Source of the DNA: an uncultured Acidimicrobiia bacterium
GTDB taxonomy: Bacteria; Actinomycetota; Acidimicrobiia; IMCC26256; CALEDW01
Length of the DNA stretch: 5,230 nucleotides
Reading direction: 5' to 3'
NCBI GenBank assembly: GCA_937949585.1
Contig: CALEDW010000220.1
Coordinates: forward strand, 1 to 5,230
Below the pieces are notes generated by a model that saw only the letters and a list, made by a program, of their open reading frames with translations, did not search any database and was not told the DNA's origin. Both the position numbers and the translations under genes were made by a program. How positions within the stretch are numbered: position 1 is the first letter of the stretch; the number at the start of each line of letters is the position of its first letter. Of the stretch, positions 1 through 5,230 are shown piece by piece.

Positions 1-2
1 CC

Positions 3-1802
3 CCGGTGGAGATCACCTCCGAGCCGGTGGCGGGCCTCGGTGCCGGCCCCGACGCCGGCGCGCCGACCGACGGAGACGCCGACCTGGTCGGTGTGCGCTG
101 GCGGGGCGACCCGGAGGCCGAGGTGCGGGTCGAGGTCCGACGGAAGGGTCGGTGGCGGGCCAGCCCGCCCCTGGAGGCGGCCGGCGACGATCGTCCCGAT
201 CCCGACACCGCCGAGGCCCGGCGGGCTGCGGCCCGCCGGGCGGGCACGGTGGTCAGCGCCCCGGTCTGGGTGGGCGGCGCCGAGGCGCTGCGGGTCCGGG
301 TGCGGTCGGGGGAGGTGCGCGACGTGCGGCTCGTGCGGGTCCGGGTGCCGCGTCCGACACCCGCCCCCGGCGCGGCCGGCGCGGCGGTGGCGGCCCCGGG
401 GATCATCCCGCGGGCGCAGTGGGGCGCCGACGAGTCGCTGCGGCGGCGCAACTGCCCCGAAGGGCCTGTGTACACGAACAACGTGCGCCTCGCCGTGGTC
501 CATCACACCGCGGGCTCGAACGCCTACGGCCCGGGTGACTCCCCGGCCATCGTGCGGGGCCTCTACGCGTACGCCACCAAAGTCCTCGGCTACTGCGACA
601 CCCACTACAACTTCCTCGTCGACCGCTACGGCCAGATCTTCGAAGGCCGCTTCGGCGGCATCGACCGGCCCGTGCTCGGCGCGCACGCCGCCGGCATCAA
701 CCGCGACACCGTGGGGGTGGCGGTGATGGGCGACTTCTCGGTCGCCGACCCGCCCGCCGCCGTGCTCGACGCCCTGGAGCGGCTACTCGCCTGGAAGCTC
801 GCCTGGCACGGCGCCGAGCCCCGCCGGCCGGTGAGCTACACCACCACCGTCGGCACCGACCGCTGGCCACCCGGCACCACCAGGCAGCTGCCGGTCATCA
901 TCGGCCACCGCGACCCGGGCATCACCTCCTGCCCCGGCCAACGCCTCTACGACCGGCTGCCCGGCCTGCGGACCCGGGTGACGCAGCGGATCGTGGCGGC
1001 CCCCGTCGACATCCTCACCGCCTGGACGGCCAAGGCCGGCCAACCCCGCCTGCTCGTCGCCGCCGGTGATGGGGCGCTGTACCCCGCCGGCGGCCAACCC
1101 CGGGTCTGGCCCCCGGCGGGCTGGCCCGGCGCCGACACCATGGTGCGCGACGTCGCCACCCGCCCCGACGGCTCCGGCTACGTCCTCGACGCCCACGGCC
1201 GCCTCCTGGCGTTCAACGGCGCACCACCGGTCCCCGACGCGCCCCGGTTCCCCGTGCCGGTGGCCCGCGACCTGGTGCTGCGCCCGGACGGCTCCGGCTA
1301 CGTCCTCGACGGCTACGGGGGCATCCATCCCTTCGGCGGCGCCCCGCGCCTCGGCGCCGGGCCCTACTGGTGGGGCTGGGACATCGCCCGGGGCCTCGCC
1401 GTGGTGCCGGGCGGGGCGTACGTCCTCGACGGGTACGGGGGCGTGCACCCCGTGGGGGCCGCCCCACCCCCGGGCCCGTTCCCGTACTGGCCGGGATGGG
1501 ACATCGCCCGCCGGCTGGTCCCGGCCGCCGGCGGCGTCGGGCTGCACGTCCTCGACGGGTTCGGCGGCCTCCACCCGATCGCCGGGGCGGTGCGCGTGAC
1601 CGGCGCGCCGTACTTCGGCCGGGACCGGGCCCGCGACGTCGTGCTCGTCGATGCCGGCGGCTACTCGCTCGACGACGCGGGGATGATCCGCCGCTTCGGG
1701 AACGCCCCGCCGATCACCCGGGGACGGGCGACGTTCGGGCGTGCCCCGGCGATCATGTCGCCGCACCGGGCCGTCGCCCTGGCGTACCAGCCCGGCCCGT
1801 AG
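3..1802 (+). CDS. PGRP/Amidase_2-type N-acetylmuramoyl-L-alanine amidase with C-terminal propeller-like repeats (5' end outside the window)
   Basis: Predicted zinc amidase that cuts the bond between N-acetylmuramic acid and L-alanine in peptidoglycan, probably outside the cell membrane. Residues are counted from the GTG at position 6. Residues 27-114 (LVGVRW to RVRV) resemble the beta-rich N-terminal domain of actinobacterial PGRP amidases. The catalytic domain covers about 133-325: RAQWGA (136-141), VVHHTAG (164-170), YNFLVDRYG (201-209), GHRD (300-303) and SCPG (308-311). By comparison with T7 lysozyme, the zinc ligands are H166, H301 and C309, with Y201 as the active-site tyrosine. T307 stands where T7 lysozyme has lysine, as is common in PGRPs. 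All key residues are present, so an active enzyme is likely. Residues 341-598 form about six 40-residue repeats. The GTG at 6 is probably not the true start: no signal peptide follows it, and the reading frame is open to the left edge. Function is confident at family level; the exact substrate is unknown. Confidence 0.9.
   Translation, partial: PVEITSEPVAGLGAGPDAGAPTDGDADLVGVRWRGDPEAEVRVEVRRKGRWRASPPLEAAGDDRPDPDTAEARRAAARRAGTVVSAPVWVGGAEALRVRVRSGEVRDVRLVRVRVPRPTPAPGAAGAAVAAPGIIPRAQWGADESLRRRNCPEGPVYTNNVRLAVVHHTAGSNAYGPGDSPAIVRGLYAYATKVLGYCDTHYNFLVDRYGQIFEGRFGGIDRPVLGAHAAGINRDTVGVAVMGDFSVADPPAAVLDALERLLAWKLAWHGAEPRRPVSYTTTVGTDRWPPGTTRQLPVIIGHRDPGITSCPGQRLYDRLPGLRTRVTQRIVAAPVDILTAWTAKAGQPRLLVAAGDGALYPAGGQPRVWPPAGWPGADTMVRDVATRPDGSGYVLDAHGRLLAFNGAPPVPDAPRFPVPVARDLVLRPDGSGYVLDGYGGIHPFGGAPRLGAGPYWWGWDIARGLAVVPGGAYVLDGYGGVHPVGAAPPPGPFPYWPGWDIARRLVPAAGGVGLHVLDGFGGLHPIAGAVRVTGAPYFGRDRARDVVLVDAGGYSLDDAGMIRRFGNAPPITRGRATFGRAPAIMSPHRAVALAYQPGP
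1026..1799 (+). repeat. Six tandem 40-residue propeller-like repeats (YVLDGYGG / GWDIAR type) within the amidase gene
   Basis: The C-terminal part of the amidase consists of units beginning near 1026, 1143, 1263, 1386, 1506 and 1629. The typical unit reads ARD-hydrophobic strand-DGSG, then YVLDGYGG, then hHPFGGAP, then PYWxGWDI. The Y/H-V/S-LD positions fall at residues 392, 432, 472, 514 and 553, a spacing of 39-42. The first unit is degenerate (LLVAAGDGALYPAGG) and the sixth has lost most of the aromatic end. Short beta-strand units with conserved G and D turns suggest a beta-propeller, one unit per blade. Similar repeats occur in exported actinobacterial proteins (recalled from general knowledge of these families). 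A likely role is binding a glycan or surface partner, or positioning the amidase; this is inference. Confidence 0.8.
1167..1311 (+). repeat. Exact DNA direct repeat, 25 bases, copies 120 bases apart
   Basis: The sequence at 1167-1191 is identical to that at 1287-1311 and encodes DGSGYVLD plus one more base. The same 120-base period continues: the stretch from 1299 (TAC GTC CTC GAC) recurs at 1419 with few changes, and 14 bases at 1377-1390 recur at 1497-1510. These are internal to the propeller-like coding repeats and reflect duplication of a 40-codon unit; they are not an independent element. Confidence 0.85.
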
Positions 1803-1816
1803 GCTCACGGGCGTCC

Positions 1817-3631
1817 ATGGACGCCCCGGCCCCTCCCCCCGCCGCGCCGGGCGCACCCGACCCGCGCCGGTGGGTGCGGCGCGGGGTGGTCACCTCCGCC
1901 GGGATGGTGACGGTTGTGGCGGTCCTACGCCCGACACCCGAGCGCCTCGCCCGGCGGCTGCCGAACCTCGGTGACCCCGCGCTCATCATCTGGATCACCG
2001 AGTGGGGCCGGCGGGCCCTGGTGCACCGCCCGTCGCCCCTGTTCGACGCCCCCGCGTTCTGGCCCCACCCTCGGACGCTGGCCTACTCGGAGAACCTGCT
2101 CGCCGCGCAGCTCGTCACCGCGCCGCTTCGGGCCTCGGGGGTCGGCTGGGTGCTCACCTACAACCTGCTCGTGGCGGCCTGCCTCGCGTTCGCCTTCGCC
2201 GCCACCTACACCTTGGCCCGCCACGTGGTCGGGCGGGCCGACGCCGCGGTGCTCGCCGCCGTCGCGTTCACCGCCTCGGGGTACGTGGTGACGCACCTCG
2301 GGCACGCCCAACTGCTGCTCGTCGGCGGGTTCCCGCTGGGACTGTGGCTGACGCTGCGCCTGCTCGAGGAGCGGCGATGGTGGCAGGCCGTCGGGGTGGG
2401 GGCGATCCTGCCCCTGTTCACCTACTTCGCCCTCTACTACGCCGCGATCTGGACGGTGATCCTGCCGGTGGTGCTGGCCACCGACCTGCTGCGGCGCCGG
2501 TTGCGCTGGGATCGGCGCACCTGGGCGCTGGTGGCCCTCGCCGCGGTGATCTCGGTGCTGGGGGCGGCGCCGGGGGCGGCCGTGTACCGCCAGCTGCAGC
2601 GGGACACCGACTTTCAGCGGGCGCTGGTGCCCGAGTGGGGCCTGGATGCCGCCGACCTGGTGACCCCGGCTGCCGGTGCCGTCCTGTGGCGCCCGCTCGA
2701 CCGGGCGTTCGCCGACCGGGCCGACCGCTGGGAACACACCTTCTTCCCCGGGTTCTTGACCCTGGCCCTCGCCGCGGTCGGCGCCGCCGCCGCGCTGCGC
2801 CGACCGCCGGGGTCGGTCGCGGGTGCCGAGCAGGCACGGGTGCGCCGGGGCCGGTTGCTGCCGGTGGGCGTCGCCGGGGCGGCGTCGTTCGCGGTGGCCC
2901 TGGGGCCGCAGGTCCGCGGGATCGAGCTCACCCCGTTCCGGCTCCTGTACGACCACGTCCCCGGGTTCAACGGCGTGCGGGTCGCGGCGCGCCTGGCGGT
3001 CCCCGGCCTGTTGAGCCTGTGCGTGCTGGCCGCCGCCGGTTATGCCGCCGCGACGGCCCGGGCGCGACCGGGGGCGCGCCGCCTCGCCGCCGCCGGTGCC
3101 GCCGGGTTCCTGCTGCTGGAGCTCGCCGCCCCGGTCCCCGGCACGGTGTTCCCCACCGACGCCGGGACCCTGGCCGCCTACCGGACCCTGGCCGGCCTGC
3201 CCCCCGGCGCCGTGCTGCACCTGCCGATGCCGGACCCGGCCGAGGGGGTTCGCTGGGCGACCCTGGAGGCGCCGCGCCTCGTCTACGCCACGATCGACTG
3301 GCACCCCCGGCTCAACGGCTACTCCGGGTCGTGGCCGGACACCTACCGGGACGACGCGGCCACCCTCGCCCGGTTGCCGGCGCCCGACGCCCGCGCCCGC
3401 CTGGCGCAGCGCTGCGTCCGCTACGTGGTGCTCCACACCGGTTCCTTCGCGGGGCAGGCCCAGTTGCCCGAGGCCGTCGCCGATCGCATAGCCCGGGCCT
3501 TGGTCGCCGAGGGAGCCCGGGTGGTCCACCGGGCCCGGGACCGCGTCGTCGATCTCGGACCGGCGCCGCCGGGATGCCCCGGCGCTGCCCGGGCGCAGGC
3601 CGCCGGCCCTGGCAGACTGCACGGACCGTGA
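1817..3631 (+). CDS. Polytopic membrane protein resembling GT-C superfamily glycosyltransferases
   Basis: A 604-residue integral membrane protein, probably a lipid-linked-sugar-dependent (GT-C fold) glycosyltransferase. The N-terminal pattern LGDPALIIWITEWGRRAL (51-68), LFDAPAFWPHPRTLAYSENL (75-94) and YNLLVAACLAFAFAATYTLAR (115-135) is characteristic of a large family of bacterial GT-C-like membrane proteins. D53 sits in the first loop, where GT-C enzymes usually carry a catalytic acidic residue. Hydrophobic segments lie near 111-134, 142-158, 164-183, 190-223 (probably two), 236-257, 310-327, 347-364, 394-412 and 422-439, with a weaker one near 24-37. The FNGVRVAARLAVP motif (384-396) and the NGYSGSWPDTY motif (500-510), followed by a soluble C-terminal domain, are also typical of the family. 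The ATG at 1817 is chosen because it lies 14 bases after the amidase stop; it has no obvious Shine-Dalgarno sequence. An in-frame ATG at 1904 (M30) is a weaker alternative, as it would remove the basic RRWVRR before the first hydrophobic segment. The acceptor and sugar are unknown, and the glycosyltransferase activity is inferred from the fold. Confidence 0.85.
   Translation: MDAPAPPPAAPGAPDPRRWVRRGVVTSAGMVTVVAVLRPTPERLARRLPNLGDPALIIWITEWGRRALVHRPSPLFDAPAFWPHPRTLAYSENLLAAQLVTAPLRASGVGWVLTYNLLVAACLAFAFAATYTLARHVVGRADAAVLAAVAFTASGYVVTHLGHAQLLLVGGFPLGLWLTLRLLEERRWWQAVGVGAILPLFTYFALYYAAIWTVILPVVLATDLLRRRLRWDRRTWALVALAAVISVLGAAPGAAVYRQLQRDTDFQRALVPEWGLDAADLVTPAAGAVLWRPLDRAFADRADRWEHTFFPGFLTLALAAVGAAAALRRPPGSVAGAEQARVRRGRLLPVGVAGAASFAVALGPQVRGIELTPFRLLYDHVPGFNGVRVAARLAVPGLLSLCVLAAAGYAAATARARPGARRLAAAGAAGFLLLELAAPVPGTVFPTDAGTLAAYRTLAGLPPGAVLHLPMPDPAEGVRWATLEAPRLVYATIDWHPRLNGYSGSWPDTYRDDAATLARLPAPDARARLAQRCVRYVVLHTGSFAGQAQLPEAVADRIARALVAEGARVVHRARDRVVDLGPAPPGCPGAARAQAAGPGRLHGP
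3628..3631 (+). promoter_or_regulatory. GTGA stop-start overlap, likely translational coupling
   Basis: The GTG start of the bifunctional enzyme shares bases with the TGA stop of the membrane protein gene. The upstream bases (about 3608-3627) contain no GGAGG-like sequence, so terminating ribosomes probably re-initiate here. This would keep the two proteins in matched amounts. Coupling is inferred from the overlap alone. Confidence 0.6.
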
Positions 3632-5112
3632 CCGTCGCCACGCCCACTCCCGCCGCCGCACCGCCGGGCTGCCTCTCGGTGGTCGTGCCGTGCTTCAACG
3701 AGGAGGCCACCGTCGCCGCGGCGCTGCAGCGGGTGCTGGCCTCCCCCCTCGTCGGGGAGGTGATCGTCGTCGACGACGCCTCCACCGACGCCACCGTCGA
3801 ACGGATCCGCTCGGTGTCCGACCCCCGGGTGCGGCTCGTGTGCCAGCCGGTGAACCTGGGCAAGGGCGCGGCCCTGCGGCGCGGGTTCCGGGAGGTGACC
3901 CGCCCGTTCGTGGTCATCCAGGACGCCGACCTCGAGTACGACCCGGCGGAGTACCCGCTGCTGGTCCAGCCGTTGCACGACGGCGTCGCCGACGTGGTGT
4001 ACGGATCCCGGTTCCTCACCGGGCGTCCCCACCGCGTCCTGTACTTCTGGCACGCCCTCGGCAACCGGGTGCTCACCACCGCGTCGAACGCGTTCACCAA
4101 CCTCAACCTCACCGACATGGAGACCTGCTACAAGGCCTTCCGCCGTGAGGTCCTGAGCTCCCTGCACCTCCAGGAGGACCGCTTCGGGATCGAACCCGAG
4201 ATCACCGCCAAGGTCGCGGCGGCGGGCTGGCGGGTCTGGGAGGTCGGCATCTCCTACGCCGGACGGACCTACGCCGAAGGCAAGAAGATCGGCTGGCGCG
4301 ACGGCCTGCGGGCGGTGTTCAGCATCGTGCGCTACTCGCCGGCGGCGGCCCGGTTGCGGGCCCGCATCGACCGGGTGCCCGACCGCAGTGTGCCGCCCGC
4401 CCCGTTCGACGACGCCGACGCGGAGCTGGAGGCGGTGCTGGCCAACCTCGAGCACGCCCCCCGCTACACCGACTGGATCGCCTCCCTGCTCGAGCCGCAC
4501 CTCGGCGGTGACGTCCTGGAGATCGGGGCAGGGCACGGGGAGCTCACCGCGCGCCTGGCCCGGGGCCGCCGGGTGGTGGCCACCGACCTGTCGAAGCGCT
4601 GCGTGGAGGCGCTCGAGGAGCGTTTCGGGTCGTCGCCGGACGTGGAGGTCGTGCACGCCGACGCGGCCTCGCTGGCGTCGTCCCGCTCCTTCGACACGGT
4701 GGTCGTGGTCAACGTGCTGGAGCACATCGAGGACCACAACCGGGCGGTGGCGGAGATGGCGGGCCACCTGCGTCCCGGGGGGCGGCTGTGCGTGTTCGTT
4801 CCCGCCTTCGACGGTCTCTACTCCGAGTTCGACCGCCGGATCGGGCACCGGCGGCGCTACCAACGGTCGGAACTGGTGCAGGTGTTCGCCGACGCCGGAC
4901 TCGAGGTCGTCGAGGCGCGCTACGTCAACGTCGCGGGGGCGTTCGCCTGGTGGCTCCTGGCCCGCCGGCTCAGGCGGATCCCCACCGGGGCGACGCTGGT
5001 CCGGGCCTACGACCGCCTGGTGGTGCCGGTCCTGCGGCGCCTGGAGGCGCGCCGCTCACCCTGGTTCGGCCAGTCGCTGTTCGGCGTCGCCCGCCGCCCG
5101 CCGGCCGGGTGA
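3628..5112 (+). CDS. Bifunctional GT2 glycosyltransferase / class I SAM-dependent methyltransferase
   Basis: A 494-residue two-domain cytoplasmic or membrane-associated enzyme. The GT2 domain (about 14-240) shows LSVVVPCFNEEATV (16-29), VIVVDDASTDAT (45-56), NLGKGAALRRGF (76-87), the metal-binding DAD at 99-101, YGSRF (125-129), TDMETCYKAFRREVL (162-176) and KKIGWRDGLRA (219-229). This resembles the polyprenyl-phosphate mannosyl/glucosyltransferase group (DPM1-like), which moves a sugar from a nucleotide donor to a polyprenyl phosphate. It lacks the C-terminal transmembrane pair found in some relatives. A linker (about 241-270) leads to a Rossmann methyltransferase: the SAM-binding loop VLEIGAGHGELT (296-307), the acidic strand end VVATDLS (316-322), HADAASL (343-349), VVNVLEHIEDH (360-370) and LRPGGRLCVFVPAF (381-394). 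FDRRIGHRRRYQRSEL (401-416) and a hydrophobic patch (434-447) follow. This domain order is a known fusion. The GTG at 3628 is chosen because it overlaps the previous stop as GTGA, suggesting translational coupling. An in-frame ATG at 3574 would add 18 basic residues and is the main alternative. Substrates of both domains are unknown. Confidence 0.9.
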   Translation: MTVATPTPAAAPPGCLSVVVPCFNEEATVAAALQRVLASPLVGEVIVVDDASTDATVERIRSVSDPRVRLVCQPVNLGKGAALRRGFREVTRPFVVIQDADLEYDPAEYPLLVQPLHDGVADVVYGSRFLTGRPHRVLYFWHALGNRVLTTASNAFTNLNLTDMETCYKAFRREVLSSLHLQEDRFGIEPEITAKVAAAGWRVWEVGISYAGRTYAEGKKIGWRDGLRAVFSIVRYSPAAARLRARIDRVPDRSVPPAPFDDADAELEAVLANLEHAPRYTDWIASLLEPHLGGDVLEIGAGHGELTARLARGRRVVATDLSKRCVEALEERFGSSPDVEVVHADAASLASSRSFDTVVVVNVLEHIEDHNRAVAEMAGHLRPGGRLCVFVPAFDGLYSEFDRRIGHRRRYQRSELVQVFADAGLEVVEARYVNVAGAFAWWLLARRLRRIPTGATLVRAYDRLVVPVLRRLEARRSPWFGQSLFGVARRPPAG

Positions 5113-5124
5113 GGCGCGGACGGC

Positions 5125-5230
5125 TCAGAGCTCGATCGGCTCCCGCTCGATCGCCTCGATGAGCCGCCCGATCCCGGGGGTGGCGGTTCGCATCCGCCGG
5201 GCCAGCGCCACGGCGATCACGGCGCCGGCG
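5125..5230 (-). CDS. C-terminal end of a convergent gene, product uncertain (possibly a ketopantoate reductase-like protein)
   Basis: Read on the reverse strand, the frame is open from the right edge to a TGA at 5127-5125. It encodes 34 complete codons ending ATPGIGRLIEAIEREPIEL, preceded by AVIAVALARRMRT. Third positions are strongly G or C, and the peptide has a balanced, helix-like composition with alternating charged and hydrophobic residues, as in a real C-terminus; the overlapping reading on the other strand gives low-complexity Arg/Ala/Pro. The start and most of the gene lie outside the window. The pattern of a hydrophobic helix, ARR, then TPxxxRLI is reminiscent of the C-terminal helices of 2-dehydropantoate 2-reductases, but 34 residues are too few to assign a function. 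It faces the bifunctional enzyme gene with only 12 bases between the two stops. Confidence 0.55.
   Translation of the reverse strand, partial: AGAVIAVALARRMRTATPGIGRLIEAIEREPIEL

Noticed and set aside
1370..1816. Upstream extension of the membrane protein frame
   Set aside because: It overlaps the amidase repeats, and its translation is Arg/Gly/Pro-rich without hydrophobic segments. Family-like sequence begins only after the ATG at 1817.
783..1856. 357-codon open frame on the - strand opposite the amidase repeats
   Set aside because: Its repeated VEDV segments are the mirror image of the propeller coding repeats (YVLD), so the apparent repeat pattern is a by-product.
2002..3573. Upstream extension of the GT2-methyltransferase frame
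   Set aside because: The translation is low-complexity Arg/Gly/Ala/Pro and lies under the well-supported membrane protein gene. The GT2 fold begins only near 3667.
1925..3661. 578-codon open frame on the - strand opposite the membrane protein gene
   Set aside because: Its translation is low-complexity Arg/Gly/Pro/Gln with no recognisable motif, whereas the + strand reading has membrane segments and family motifs. Long antisense frames are expected in such GC-rich DNA.
3421..4863. 480-codon open frame on the - strand opposite the GT2-methyltransferase
   Set aside because: It lies opposite clear GT2 and SAM-binding motifs and shows only biased composition rich in Val, Gly, Arg and His.
5131..5160. 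Repeated CTCGATCG motif as a possible binding site
   Set aside because: It is explained by repeated Ile-Glu codons (IEAIEREPIE) in the reverse-strand gene end.
4788..5162. 124-codon + strand frame overlapping the end of the methyltransferase
   Set aside because: It is Arg-rich and without motifs, and it overlaps conserved methyltransferase sequence in another frame.
5121..5166. Inverted repeat CGGCTC ... GAGCCG as a possible terminator
   Set aside because: The arms are only six bases, the loop is about 34 bases, no T-run follows, and it lies within the reverse-strand coding sequence.

Overview
The window is very GC-rich, with G or C dominating third codon positions in every real gene. It carries three tightly packed genes on the + strand and the tail of a fourth gene on the - strand. 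The base composition, the peptidoglycan-recognition amidase with an actinobacterial-type N-terminal domain, the YVLDGYGG/GWDIAR propeller repeats, and the fused glycosyltransferase-methyltransferase all point to a high-GC Actinomycetota chromosome, possibly class Acidimicrobiia. The taxonomic placement is inference from family resemblance. No ribosomal or other marker gene is present.

Layout: (1) about 3-1802, an exported-type PGRP/Amidase_2 peptidoglycan amidase cut by the left edge, with a C-terminal domain of about six 40-residue propeller-like repeats. (2) 1817-3631, a polytopic GT-C-like membrane protein starting 14 bases after gene 1. (3) 3628-5112, a bifunctional protein with an N-terminal GT2 polyprenyl-phosphate-type glycosyltransferase and a C-terminal class I SAM methyltransferase, overlapping gene 2 by four bases (GTGA). 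(4) 5125-5230 on the - strand, the last 34 complete codons plus stop of a convergent gene whose body lies beyond the right edge. There is no intergenic stretch longer than 14 bases, and no RNA gene, mobile element, CRISPR array or clear terminator.

How the genes may work together: a GT2 enzyme of the DPM1-like type charges a membrane polyprenyl phosphate with a sugar, and GT-C membrane enzymes use such lipid-linked sugars as donors on the outer face of the membrane. The stop-start overlap of genes 2 and 3 therefore suggests a donor-maker/donor-user pair. The fused methyltransferase would modify the sugar, the lipid carrier or another acceptor. The upstream amidase acts on peptidoglycan, so the cluster as a whole looks like cell-envelope maintenance or glycosylation. 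Each family is recognisable; the substrates and the pathway end product cannot be read from the sequence. Nothing here is clearly a new system. The most interesting points are the amidase-propeller architecture and the coupled GT-C / GT2-methyltransferase pair.
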